A stretch of DNA of 64,000 nucleotides from Cacconaster sp045641345 (GTDB lineage Bacteria > Bacteroidota > Bacteroidia > Bacteroidales > UBA932): positions 94,959-158,958 of the forward strand of contig JAZUGR010000014.1 of NCBI GenBank assembly GCA_045641345.1, read 5' to 3'. Made by a program: the position numbers and the translations under genes. Shown in pieces: positions 24,718-33,736 of the stretch. The notes below the pieces were generated by a model, which was not told the DNA's origin, made no database searches, and was given only the letters and a program-made list of their open reading frames with translations. How positions within the stretch are numbered: position 1 is the stretch's first letter; every line of letters starts with the position of its first letter.

Positions 24718-25758
24718 TTACTCCCCGTTCTCCACGTATCCTTCGGGATTCTTTGTCTGCCAGGCCCACGCATCGCGGCACATCTCCTCTATACCGTAGC
24801 GTGCCTTCCACCCCAGCTCACGCGAAGCCTTTGCAGGGTCGGAATAGCAGGTTGCGATATCGCCGCTCCGCCTTGGCTTGATTGAGTAAGGCACTTTCAC
24901 CCCGTTTGCCTTTTCGAAGGCCTTGACCACGTCGAGCACCGAATATCCGCATCCGGTACCGAGGTTGTATATCGCCAGGCCGCAGTTGCGCGATATGGCA
25001 TCGAGAGCCTTGACGTGCCCGGCTGCAAGGTCAACGACGTGGATATAGTCGCGCACGCCTGTGCCGTCGGGGGTGTCATAGTCGTTTCCGAACACTCCGA
25101 GTTCGGCCCTCTTGCCGATTGCCACCTGGGTGATGTACGGCATCAGGTTGTTGGGGATTCCGTCAGGATCCTCCCCCATCATTCCGCTGGGATGCGCCCC
25201 GATGGGGTTGAAATATCTCAGTACGACTATATTCCACGATTTGTCGGCCTTGTGCAGGTCGAAGAGTATCTCCTCGATCATGCTTTTGGTCCTCCCGTAT
25301 GGATTGGTACACTCTCCCTTGGGGCATTCTTCGGTAATGGGAACTACGGCAGGATTGCCGTACACCGTGGCCGAAGAGGAGAATATGAGGTTGCGGCAGT
25401 CGAACAGACGCATGGCATTGATAAGGTTGAGCGTTCCGCCTATATTGTTGGAATAGTATTCAAGCGGTTTGTCGACCGACTCCCCCACCGCCTTCAACCC
25501 GGCAAAATGAATGCAGGCGTCAAAAGGCTTGCCCTGAAGCACCGCATCCTCGAACACCTGCTCGAGCGCAGCGCGGTCCCTTATGTCGACCTTGGCGAAG
25601 GGGACCATCTTGCCGGTTATGTCCTCGACCCTGCGGAGAGACTGCCTGCTCGAATTGCAGAGGTTGTCGATCACCATCACGTCGTGACCCGCAGCATAAA
25701 GTTCGACAATGGTATGGGACCCTATGAACCCGGCCCCGCCGGTAACAAGTATTCTCAT
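24718..25758 (-). CDS. galE: UDP-glucose 4-epimerase
   Basis: An extended short-chain dehydrogenase of 346 residues interconverting UDP-Glc and UDP-Gal (and in many bacteria UDP-GlcNAc and UDP-GalNAc). It has the NAD-binding TGGAGFIGSH near residue 7, the Ser-x24-Tyr-xxx-Lys catalytic set with SSSATVYG and NPYGRTKSM, and FNPIGAHPSG. The ATG at 25758 starts directly before the Rossmann strand. A far upstream in-frame extension has no similarity. It probably supplies galactose-type donors to the polysaccharide locus. A TATCTTTG box lies about 30 nt upstream on the same strand. Confidence 0.95.
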   Translation of the reverse strand: MRILVTGGAGFIGSHTIVELYAAGHDVMVIDNLCNSSRQSLRRVEDITGKMVPFAKVDIRDRAALEQVFEDAVLQGKPFDACIHFAGLKAVGESVDKPLEYYSNNIGGTLNLINAMRLFDCRNLIFSSSATVYGNPAVVPITEECPKGECTNPYGRTKSMIEEILFDLHKADKSWNIVVLRYFNPIGAHPSGMMGEDPDGIPNNLMPYITQVAIGKRAELGVFGNDYDTPDGTGVRDYIHVVDLAAGHVKALDAISRNCGLAIYNLGTGCGYSVLDVVKAFEKANGVKVPYSIKPRRSGDIATCYSDPAKASRELGWKARYGIEEMCRDAWAWQTKNPEGYVENGE

Positions 25759-25838
25759 CTGACTGCCCAGTTTGAAGGTAATACTTTGCAAAGATAGTAA
25801 AAATGCCGATATTTGTCTTCGGCAAAGGCCATCCTGAA

Positions 25839-26960
25839 ATGTCCGCACCGCGTTCGCTGATAATGGTTGCAGCACTGGTTGCCTGCACTCTGTCCCCCGC
25901 CCAGAGCAGACGGGAGGCGAGAGCGTATGAGCGGACGGTCGAAAAGGCCACGGTCGAATCATACACGGATTTCCTCAGGCAGTATCCGGAATCCGTTTTC
26001 AGTGAGGAGATATCCTCCAGGCTCGATACGGCGCTTAACGTCTCCCCGCTGTCGAACCGCAGCGCCACCACGCTCCTTCGCGCCATTATGAAAGAAAGAG
26101 GCGAAGTCTTCTCCACCCTTAAGGCTGCCGGAGTAAGGCGCAACGGAAAGGACTACATCGTCGGGGTTCTTCCCGAAACCGGCTCCGTCGACTCCATCAC
26201 TTTCCATATCTCCCTCAGGGAAAACAACGTATGGCAGATTCCATTCAGATACAAGATTCCTCGATGCACACTTCTTTCCCAGGTAAGGCACACTTACCTT
26301 GACAGGGGTCCCGAAGTGGTGACAATCGGAGGAAGAAGATATCTCAGCCTGGCTTTCACCAACGTTTCCTCAAATGACGACTCCCGCGAATATGTCGAAA
26401 CGCTTGTTTCGCCATACGACGGATCAATTGCAAACGCCGTCTTCAGCGGCAGGAGCCGTAAAGGAAACAGAATCGAAGGGCACCAAAGCCCCGCCGGCAG
26501 CGCCGACAGCCTGATATCCGCATACTTCGCCGGACGCTTCGGAGCCAACGAAAGGCTTGTCACAATCTCGAGCGAAGATGCCTCGAGCGACCTTGCGATG
26601 GAGTTGTGGAAGGCGGAGAATCCCGATGCGCTGACAGATGCCCCAGATGTGCATTTCATAACTCTCCCCGAAGAGTGCTCGATACTGGAACACTACAACC
26701 GGATACACTCCCGCGAAAGGGTCGGGCTGCGCGAGGCCGCCATGTTCAATTTCCGCGGCAATACAATTGTGTGCGCATCCTCCGAAGGCGGGAAGGCAAT
26801 GCTTGTGTGGTGCGAGCCGGAGTGCCGCGACAGGACAGTCGACAGATGCCTGAATACGATATACTTCGAGCGGGACGCGGTGCTCGGTATGTTCTTCTAC
26901 CACGGAAAGAGGGTATTCAAATACCGCATCGACCTCAATACGGGAGCCCTTTTGCGGTAA
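25839..26960 (+). CDS. secreted protein of unknown function
   Basis: About 373 residues. Starting at the ATG at 25839 gives a compact signal peptide (MSAPRSLIMVAALVACTLSPAQS). An in-frame ATG at 25803 would add 12 residues before it. The next segment (YTDFLRQYPESVFSEEISSRLD) resembles a single TPR-like helical pair, as seen in periplasmic tetratricopeptide or caspase-associated proteins. The rest is mixed beta-rich sequence with no motif I recognise. It is flanked by convergent alr, whose stop codon abuts its own with no gap. No function is proposed. Confidence 0.6.
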   Translation: MSAPRSLIMVAALVACTLSPAQSRREARAYERTVEKATVESYTDFLRQYPESVFSEEISSRLDTALNVSPLSNRSATTLLRAIMKERGEVFSTLKAAGVRRNGKDYIVGVLPETGSVDSITFHISLRENNVWQIPFRYKIPRCTLLSQVRHTYLDRGPEVVTIGGRRYLSLAFTNVSSNDDSREYVETLVSPYDGSIANAVFSGRSRKGNRIEGHQSPAGSADSLISAYFAGRFGANERLVTISSEDASSDLAMELWKAENPDALTDAPDVHFITLPEECSILEHYNRIHSRERVGLREAAMFNFRGNTIVCASSEGGKAMLVWCEPECRDRTVDRCLNTIYFERDAVLGMFFYHGKRVFKYRIDLNTGALLR

Positions 26961-28079
26961 TCAGATATTATCGACGAGAATCCTGCCTACACGGTGGCTT
27001 ACCGAAGTCACTATCTCGTATGGAATCGTGTCGAGAACAGAGGCTATCTTCTCCACGCCGGGGTTTTCGCCGAATATTGTGACGATGTCACCCTCCTTCG
27101 CCTCCACCCCTGTGATATCAAGCATGCAGGCATCCATACAGATGCTGCCTATCGTCGGCACCAGGCATCCGTTGAGGAGGAATCTGGCGTTGCCGCAGCC
27201 GAGCTTGCGATTGAGACCGTCGGCATAGCCGAGCGGAATGGTGGCTATCACGCTAGGACGCTGTATCACGCCCCTCCTCGAATATCCCACAGTGCCGCCG
27301 TCGAGATGCTTTATCTGGCTGATTTTGGTGCGGAATGCACCCACCGGCCGTATATCCTGCTCCGGAAGTGTCTTTATTCCGTACAGCCCTATGCCAAGAC
27401 GCACCATATCATATTGCATCCACGGAGTTTTCCCCGCAAAACGCTCTATGCCGGCAGTGTTGAGGAGGTGCCTCATCGGCTTGTAGTCCAAAGCCTCCAT
27501 TATTTTCCCCGACAGGGCATCGAACACGGAGGCCTGCTCCAGGGTGAAGTCATCGAGCGAAGGATCGTCCGAACCTGCGAGGTGGGAATAGACCGATTCG
27601 ATTTTCAGAGCCGTGCCGCCCGAGAGGAATTTCACAAGGTCGGCCACATCCTCCTCCATGAATCCTACACGGTGCATTCCGGAGTCAATCTTTATATGGC
27701 AGGGATAGTTTTTCCTCCCTATCGAAACGAGGTATTCGTTGAAGAGGCTCACCGCCTTCATATCGGGCAAGCCGGGTTCAAGACCGTACTCCACCATCTC
27801 CGGGAAACACTCGACCCCGCCGGTAAGCACGATGATGGGAAGTTTCGCACCCGCATTGCGGAGCTCGATACCCTCGTTGGCAAAAGCCACCGCCAGATAA
27901 TCAGCGCCCGCAGCTTCGACCTCACGGGCCAGCACGGCGGCCCCGTGACCGTACGCATTGGCCTTGAGCAGGACGAGCATCTTGGTCGAAGGAAGGAGCA
28001 ACTTCCTGAAATGGGCCATATTGTACCTCAAGGAAGAAACGCTCAACTCAAGGCGTGGGAAACTGTCACTTTTCATCAT
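26961..28079 (-). CDS. alr: alanine racemase
   Basis: A PLP-dependent fold-III racemase of 372 residues making D-alanine for peptidoglycan. The PLP lysine lies in LLKANAYGHG (about residue 39), and the second catalytic base, Tyr, in VGYSRRG (about 265). HIKIDSGMHRVGF and GSICMDACMLDI are further family motifs. The ATG at 28079 is followed at once by a second ATG. It is transcribed with the upx-like regulator and dehydratase upstream (43 nt away), an unusual pairing of cell-wall and surface-glycan genes. Confidence 0.94.
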   Translation of the reverse strand: MMKSDSFPRLELSVSSLRYNMAHFRKLLLPSTKMLVLLKANAYGHGAAVLAREVEAAGADYLAVAFANEGIELRNAGAKLPIIVLTGGVECFPEMVEYGLEPGLPDMKAVSLFNEYLVSIGRKNYPCHIKIDSGMHRVGFMEEDVADLVKFLSGGTALKIESVYSHLAGSDDPSLDDFTLEQASVFDALSGKIMEALDYKPMRHLLNTAGIERFAGKTPWMQYDMVRLGIGLYGIKTLPEQDIRPVGAFRTKISQIKHLDGGTVGYSRRGVIQRPSVIATIPLGYADGLNRKLGCGNARFLLNGCLVPTIGSICMDACMLDITGVEAKEGDIVTIFGENPGVEKIASVLDTIPYEIVTSVSHRVGRILVDNI

Positions 28080-28122
28080 AGACGGAATACGTTATCGAAG
28101 TAATGCAGGGCGGCAAAGATAA

Positions 28123-28671
28123 TCAATTTTCAGACTCGGAGGGCACGTACTTGCGGATATCTGCCGCAGATACTTCGACTATCGCAGTGCCCAGCATTTC
28201 AAGGCGTACGGCCACGAACAGTTCTCCGCAATTCCTGACGATCTCGCACCTGAACCCCTTCAAGGGACCGGATGCGATCTCTATCTTCTCTCCCGGCAGG
28301 AACTTCTCGGACGAAACGGTAACCTTGCCCGAACTGCGGGAGACCATGAAGCGGAAATCGTCCATCTGGCCGTCGGGAATCCTTACCGGATTGTACGAGC
28401 CTCCCTTCGACATGAAACGACAGATCAGCGAAATATCCTGCAGGAGCCTGACCCTTTGCGGCTCGGTGGTACGGATAAACATCATACCGGGAAGGACCAG
28501 CCTGTCGACCACCTTTATCCGGTCACTCCACTTGCGCCGCTCCACCTGGACAGGGAGATAATGCTCGACCCCGAGATTGGACAAGACATCCGACAGCCGC
28601 CTCTCCTGGCAGGACCTGACGTAGGCCACGAACCAGTGCAGGGGCAAAGTACTATTTGTCGAACTTTTCAA
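28123..28671 (-). CDS. UpxY-like NusG-family transcription antiterminator
   Basis: This protein of about 180 residues has an N-terminal NGN-type domain (LHWFVAYVRSCQERRLSDVLSNLGVEHYLPV, LVLPGMMFIRTTE) and a C-terminal KOW-type region (GEKIEIASGPLKGFRCEIVRNCG). That arrangement is the NusG-paralogue UpxY family, which lets RNA polymerase read through into long capsule operons in Bacteroides. The frame starts with TTG at 28671, overlapping the dehydratase stop by 20 nt; TTG 28645-28647 is a later candidate. No upxZ partner follows. The 22-kb polysaccharide operon a few kilobases downstream is the obvious but unproven target. Confidence 0.82.
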   Translation of the reverse strand: MKSSTNSTLPLHWFVAYVRSCQERRLSDVLSNLGVEHYLPVQVERRKWSDRIKVVDRLVLPGMMFIRTTEPQRVRLLQDISLICRFMSKGGSYNPVRIPDGQMDDFRFMVSRSSGKVTVSSEKFLPGEKIEIASGPLKGFRCEIVRNCGELFVAVRLEMLGTAIVEVSAADIRKYVPSESEN

Positions 28672-30562
28672 AAACGGAATTGTTGCTCTTGTATTCGGGC
28701 ACCACGGTCTTCATATAGGACACCATATTGTCGATATCCACGGCAATCGCATAGTCGCGGAGAGTATCCACGGCCGCACGGGCATCGTCATATTCGTATG
28801 GCCTTACCGCAGCGATGCGGATGCGGTCGTGCGACGTGGGCTTGGTACCTTCAAGGTCCGCGAGGACTTCCTCATACAGCTTTTCTCCAGGGCGGAGACC
28901 GGTATATACGATAGGGATATCCACGTCGGGCTCGAATCCGGCCAGCCTTATCATACGGCGTGCAAGATCGTCTATCTTCACCGACTTGCCCATATCGAAT
29001 ACGAATATGTCGTTCGAGACCGACATGGTGGCGGCCTCCAGCACAAGACGGCATGCCTCGGGAATGGTCATGAAGAAACGCGTGATACCGGGGTGCGTGA
29101 CGGTCACCGGGCCTCCCTTCTCTATCTGCTCCCTGAATCTCGGGATCACCGAGCCGTGCGACCCGAGCACGTTGCCGAACCTTGTCGTGACGAATTTGGT
29201 CACACCTTGCCGGCGTCCCGCCGCCAGGGCACTGCCCAGGCTCTGGACATACAATTCGGCGAGGCGCTTGGAACATCCCATGACATTAGTGGGGTTCACG
29301 GCCTTGTCGGTTGAAATCATAACCATCTTCTCCACCCCGTACTCGATGCACTTGTCGGCCACGAGTGAGGAGCCGATCACGTTCACCAGCACGGCTTCGC
29401 AGGGGTTCTCCTCCATAAGAGGCACGTGCTTGTACGCAGCCGCGTGAAAGACAACCTGAGGTGCATATTTCCTGAAAGCGAAATCCAGACGCTTCTCGTA
29501 GCGCACGTCGCCTATTACCGGTACGAAATCAAGATTGGGGAAAGACTCACCGAGACTCAGTCTGAGTTCGTGCATCGGTGTCTCCGCGTTGTCGAACAAT
29601 ATCAGGCGGCCTACTCCGAACGATGCCAGCTGACGGCACAGCTCGGAACCGATGGAACCGGCGGCACCTGTCACCATAACTGACTTCCCGCAGAAATTCT
29701 CGCGTATCCTGTCCATCGAGATCTTGATTTCATCCCTTCCGAGAAGGTCCTCTATCCTGATCTGGCGGATAGACGACTGCACGTTGCCGTCGGGAGACTC
29801 GCCAATCGAGGGAGCAAGATATATCCTGACCCCGCAGTTCATTGCATACTCCACGATTCCCTCCCTCTCATCGCGCAGATCCTCTTCTTTTGCAAAAAGA
29901 ATCGAAGTTACGTTGAGCTTGCTTACAATATGCTCGAAACCCTCCTGATCCTCGGCATAATAGACCTGATGGGCGTTGATCCTCCCTCCGGCCGATGACT
30001 TGTCGGGAACCAGAAATCCAACGATGTCGTAGTGCGGCGAAGTTATGAGCCTCGTCACTATTGCGACAGACTTGTTGTGGTTGCCGTAGATCAGAGTGCG
30101 CGACATCTCCACCTTCCGCCTGAGACGGGTCTCCACAGCCTCATACGAGAACACCATCAGCACCCTCACTGCAAACATCAGGAAGAAAGTGACGCATAGA
30201 TCGGCTGCAAATAGAAGATATATGCTGTCCGACCACTTCCCGAAAGAGGCGAGTACGATCGACATCAGCAGTTCCTTGCCCAGAACGGCAAGGAAAATAC
30301 GATACATATCCTTGAGAGTGGAATGGCGGATCACAATCCTGTGGCTCTTGACCAGAGCAAAGATCAGAGCGGTCGCCACCACCGACAAGCCCATCCAGAA
30401 TATCTGGAAGTTCCCGTCGAGCAATGAGGAATGGGAAAACAGCGCCGCAAACAGGATTGTCAGATACGACGAGACAAACGACACGAGGAGGTCTATCAGG
30501 AATATTATCCTGGAATCAAGATATTTTGCAAAAAAACTGCGGATACTGGCAAGAACAGGCAT
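28652..30562 (-). CDS. membrane UDP-N-acetylglucosamine 4,6-dehydratase (CapD/WbpM type)
   Basis: A long-form nucleotide-sugar dehydratase of 636 residues. Four N-terminal hydrophobic segments (about 17-130) anchor it in the inner membrane. A CoA-binding-like Rossmann region (TLIYGNHNKS, about 155) follows, then the catalytic SDR domain with VTGAAGSIGSELCRQ and STDKAVNPTNVMGCSKRLAE. In this group Met/Lys replaces the usual Tyr. It converts UDP-GlcNAc to a 4-keto-6-deoxy intermediate for QuiNAc, FucNAc or bacillosamine-type sugars. An in-frame TTG lies three codons before the ATG at 30562. The downstream finishing enzymes are not in the window. Confidence 0.9.
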   Translation of the reverse strand: MPVLASIRSFFAKYLDSRIIFLIDLLVSFVSSYLTILFAALFSHSSLLDGNFQIFWMGLSVVATALIFALVKSHRIVIRHSTLKDMYRIFLAVLGKELLMSIVLASFGKWSDSIYLLFAADLCVTFFLMFAVRVLMVFSYEAVETRLRRKVEMSRTLIYGNHNKSVAIVTRLITSPHYDIVGFLVPDKSSAGGRINAHQVYYAEDQEGFEHIVSKLNVTSILFAKEEDLRDEREGIVEYAMNCGVRIYLAPSIGESPDGNVQSSIRQIRIEDLLGRDEIKISMDRIRENFCGKSVMVTGAAGSIGSELCRQLASFGVGRLILFDNAETPMHELRLSLGESFPNLDFVPVIGDVRYEKRLDFAFRKYAPQVVFHAAAYKHVPLMEENPCEAVLVNVIGSSLVADKCIEYGVEKMVMISTDKAVNPTNVMGCSKRLAELYVQSLGSALAAGRRQGVTKFVTTRFGNVLGSHGSVIPRFREQIEKGGPVTVTHPGITRFFMTIPEACRLVLEAATMSVSNDIFVFDMGKSVKIDDLARRMIRLAGFEPDVDIPIVYTGLRPGEKLYEEVLADLEGTKPTSHDRIRIAAVRPYEYDDARAAVDTLRDYAIAVDIDNMVSYMKTVVPEYKSNNSVFEKFDK

Positions 30563-30644
30563 TGCTGTCAATGTTTAAGGTCTAAGTTTCAACCCGTAAA
30601 TATAGCAATTATAAAAATAATTGTTAGCCCTTTTGCAAAAAAAG

Positions 30645-31937
30645 CTATCGCCTTTTCGAAAATTTCTTCATCATATTCCGGGTTCCTTCAAACTGCTTCA
30701 GGAGACGATTCACCTCCATCACCGACGTTCCGCTGCCGTCGGCAATGCGTTTGCGCCGGCTTCCGTTGATGGCCGAGGGGTTCTCCCTCTCATATCGGGT
30801 CATTGAAAGTATTATGGCCTCCACCCCCTTGAACGAGTCGTTGTCGATGTCCACGTCCCTGAGAGCCTTGCCGACGCCGGGAATCATCGAGGCCAGATCC
30901 TTGATGTTGCCCATCTTCTTGATTTGCTGTATCTGCTTGTAGAAATCGTCAAGATTGAATTCGTCGTGGGCTATCTTCTTGTGGAGCCTGCGCGCCTCCA
31001 TTTCGTCGAACTGTTCCTGAGCCTTCTCCACAAACGACACCACGTCACCCATTCCCAGAATCCTGTCGGCAATTCTCTTGGGATGGAACACGTCGAGGGT
31101 CTCAAGCTTCTCGCCGGAGCTGATGAACATTATCGGCTTGCCCACCACGGCCTTGATGGAAAGTGCGGCACCGCCTCTGGTATCGCCGTCCATCTTGGTA
31201 AGGACGACGCCGTCGAAGTCGAGCCTTTCATTGAAGGCCGCAGCAGTCTCCACGGCATCCTGGCCCGTCATCGCATCCACCACAAAGAGGGTCTCGGTGG
31301 GCTTGACGGCCGCCTTTATGGCCGCTATCTCGTCCATCATCTCTTTGTCGACCGCCAGACGGCCCGCAGTATCGACGACAACCATATCGCACCCCTGCCT
31401 CGAAGCCTGCTTCACTGCATTGACCGCTATGGCCACAGGGTCCTTCACCCCATCTTCGCTATATACGGGCACCCCTATGCCGTCGGCCAGCACCTTCAGC
31501 TGATCTATGGCTGCCGGGCGATACACGTCGCATGCCGCAAGCAGCACATTCCTGCCTTTCTTCGCCTTGCAATGCAATGCAAGCTTGCCGCAGAAAGTCG
31601 TTTTTCCGGAGCCTTGAAGACCGGCGACGAGTATTATTGCGGGGGAGCCCTTCAGGTTGAGCTCGCGGGCATCGGCGCCCATAAGGTCGGCCATCTCGTC
31701 GTGGACTATCTTGACCATCATCTGGTCGGGCCGCACAGCCTTGAGCACGTCCTGCCCGAGAGCCTTCTGCTTGACATTGTCGCAGAAGGTCTTGGCAACC
31801 TTGTAGCTCACGTCGGCGTCGAGCAGCGCCCTGCGCACCTCCTTGAGCGTTTCGGATATATTGACTTCGGTAATCCTGCCCTGCCCCTTGATAAGCTTCA
31901 GGGAACTTTCAAGGCGGTCCATCAAACTTTCAAACAT
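30645..31937 (-). CDS. ffh: signal recognition particle GTPase Ffh
   Basis: The SRP54 homologue of 430 residues that targets nascent membrane and secreted proteins to FtsY and SecYEG. The N domain starts MFESLMDRLESSLKLIKGQG. The G domain has GLQGSGKTTFCGKLA, DVYRPAAIDQL, DTAGRL and TKMDGDTRGG. The M domain ends with the Met-rich, basic SMTRYERENPSAINGSRRKRIADGSG segment that binds 4.5S RNA. The ATG at 31937 is the family start. No 4.5S RNA gene was recognised nearby. Confidence 0.96.
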   Translation of the reverse strand: MFESLMDRLESSLKLIKGQGRITEVNISETLKEVRRALLDADVSYKVAKTFCDNVKQKALGQDVLKAVRPDQMMVKIVHDEMADLMGADARELNLKGSPAIILVAGLQGSGKTTFCGKLALHCKAKKGRNVLLAACDVYRPAAIDQLKVLADGIGVPVYSEDGVKDPVAIAVNAVKQASRQGCDMVVVDTAGRLAVDKEMMDEIAAIKAAVKPTETLFVVDAMTGQDAVETAAAFNERLDFDGVVLTKMDGDTRGGAALSIKAVVGKPIMFISSGEKLETLDVFHPKRIADRILGMGDVVSFVEKAQEQFDEMEARRLHKKIAHDEFNLDDFYKQIQQIKKMGNIKDLASMIPGVGKALRDVDIDNDSFKGVEAIILSMTRYERENPSAINGSRRKRIADGSGTSVMEVNRLLKQFEGTRNMMKKFSKRR

Positions 31938-31967
31938 ATACAGCGGTTTAGTCGTTCTTAAATCGTG

Positions 31968-31975
31968 CAAATTTA
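31968..31975 (-). promoter_or_regulatory. -7 element of ffh
   Basis: TAAATTTG on the minus strand matches TAnnTTTG, 30 nt before the ffh ATG. A -33 box at consensus distance is not clear. Confidence 0.5.
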
Positions 31976-32005
31976 ATAAAAATAAGGCAAACGGACTCTT
32001 TTTGC

Positions 32006-32013
32006 TATCTTTG
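32006..32013 (+). promoter_or_regulatory. -7 element of the recQ-like gene
   Basis: TATCTTTG matches TAnnTTTG and ends 4 nt before the ATG at 32018, again implying little or no 5' leader. Confidence 0.5.
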
Positions 32014-32017
32014 TGGT

Positions 32018-33685
32018 ATGTACGGCACCCTCAAGAAATATTGGGGATACGACTCTTTCCGGCCCAGGCAGGAAGAGATAATCCGGTCCGCCCTCGACGG
32101 GCGCGACACACTCGCCATTCTGCCCACCGGTGGCGGCAAGAGCATCTGCTTTCAGGTCCCCGCAATGATGAAAGACGGCATCTGCCTTGTCGTCTCCCCC
32201 CTCATCGCGCTGATGAAGGACCAGGTGCAGAACCTCGCCTCGCGCGGCATCAAGGCGCTTGCCGTATATTCCGGAATGTCGGGCCGCGAAATCGACATCA
32301 CGCTCGACAATGCCGTCTATGGCGACTACAAGTTCCTCTACGTTTCGCCCGAGAGGCTCCGGACCGTGATATTCACGGCCCGGGTGCAGAAAATGAACGT
32401 GAATTATCTGGTGGTCGACGAAGCCCACTGCATATCGCAATGGGGATACGACTTCAGGCCGGATTATCTTGAAATAGCGGCGATCCGCGACATAATAGGC
32501 CGCAGCGTGCCGGTAATCGCCCTCACCGCCACTGCAACTGAGGCAGTCGCCCGCGACATCCAGGACAAACTGGGATTCAAGGAAGACAACCTCATCAAGG
32601 CATCTTTCGTCAGGGAGAATCTCAAATACGTCTTCCGCGAGGCCAACGACAAAACAGGCAAGCTCCTGGAAGTCTGCCATGCCATAGAGGGGAGCGGAAT
32701 CGTATATACGGGCCGCCGCAAGATGGCCGAAGACCTCTCCCTCCTTCTGTCGGGGCAGGGAATCTCAGCCGAGGCATACCACGCCGGGATGGGAAACGAA
32801 AGGAGGGCCGCGATACAGCATAACTGGAAAAGCGGGCGGACAAGGATAATCGTGGCCACCAACGCATTCGGTATGGGCATTGACAAGCCCGACGTGCGGC
32901 TGGTATGCCACTACGATATGCCAGCCAGCATAGAGGCCTATTTCCAGGAGGCCGGCAGAGCCGGCAGGGATGGCAGGGAAGCCTTCGCAGTGCTTCTGTG
33001 GAACAGTTCCGACGTGGCCAGACTCCGCCAAATCGAAAAGGTGTCGCTCCCTCCGCTGGACTATATCAGGGAAATATACGACAAGGTGTTCCGATATCTC
33101 TCCATCGCCTTCGGCGAAGGATGCGGCCAGAGCCGCAAGTTCAAGGTGGAGGAGTTCGCGCTCCGATACAGGCTCCACGCCGCAACCGCCTACTATGCCG
33201 TGAAATATATCGAACAGTCGGGATACTGGACATTGTCGGAGCCGGTTGACATCCCTTCCAAGATCAACTTTCTGATGAGCCGCGACGAGCTTTACCGCAT
33301 ACAGTTGGGCGACAGTGACACCGACACTTTCCTCAAAACGCTGATGAGGATATACACGGGGCTCTTCTCCGGCTACGTGGCCATCGACGAGGAGCGCATA
33401 GCCAGGCTCGGACGCTACGCAGTCCCGGTGGTTGTCGAGAAGCTCAAATCCCTTGCGCACAAGGGCATCATCTCCTATGTACCGGCCATCAGTTCGACGG
33501 TGCTCAGTCTCAACTTCGAAAGGCTCACCCCAGACAACCTGCGGCTGAGCGAAGCCGAATACGGAAGGCGCCGCGAAAGGGTGTCCTCAAGGGTCGAGGC
33601 GATGATAGGCCTTACGCAGAAGTCCGACGCCGAAAGGGTTGCGGCGATGCTCCGGTATTTTGGGGAAGAACAAAATATTGTTTAA
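32018..33685 (+). CDS. recQ: RecQ-family ATP-dependent DNA helicase without the C-terminal zinc site
   Basis: A 3'-5' DNA helicase of 555 residues. It has the RecQ-type N-terminus FRPRQEEIIRSAL, Walker A TGGGKS (37-42), DEAHCISQWGYDFR (134-147), LTATAT, and the motif VI region QEAGRAGRDG. A winged-helix-like region follows (about 360-530). Relatives of this short Bacteroidota type usually end with a Cys in the penultimate helix and a CGxCDxC cluster. Here the chain ends MLRYFGEEQNIV, with Ala-Glu-Arg where Cys-Arg is expected, so all four zinc ligands appear absent. No continuation is visible in another frame before pckA. Confidence 0.9.
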   Translation: MYGTLKKYWGYDSFRPRQEEIIRSALDGRDTLAILPTGGGKSICFQVPAMMKDGICLVVSPLIALMKDQVQNLASRGIKALAVYSGMSGREIDITLDNAVYGDYKFLYVSPERLRTVIFTARVQKMNVNYLVVDEAHCISQWGYDFRPDYLEIAAIRDIIGRSVPVIALTATATEAVARDIQDKLGFKEDNLIKASFVRENLKYVFREANDKTGKLLEVCHAIEGSGIVYTGRRKMAEDLSLLLSGQGISAEAYHAGMGNERRAAIQHNWKSGRTRIIVATNAFGMGIDKPDVRLVCHYDMPASIEAYFQEAGRAGRDGREAFAVLLWNSSDVARLRQIEKVSLPPLDYIREIYDKVFRYLSIAFGEGCGQSRKFKVEEFALRYRLHAATAYYAVKYIEQSGYWTLSEPVDIPSKINFLMSRDELYRIQLGDSDTDTFLKTLMRIYTGLFSGYVAIDEERIARLGRYAVPVVVEKLKSLAHKGIISYVPAISSTVLSLNFERLTPDNLRLSEAEYGRRRERVSSRVEAMIGLTQKSDAERVAAMLRYFGEEQNIV

Positions 33686-33690
33686 TTTTG
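33659..33690 (+). promoter_or_regulatory. promoter of pckA
   Basis: TTTG (33659-33662), a 20-nt spacer and TAATTTTG (33683-33690) match the Bacteroidota consensus exactly. The promoter overlaps the last codons of the recQ-like gene and leaves a leader of about 40 nt. Confidence 0.75.
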
Positions 33691-33736
33691 CGGAATAATC
33701 CCAAGCGATTCGACATTACACACTCATAAACAAATC

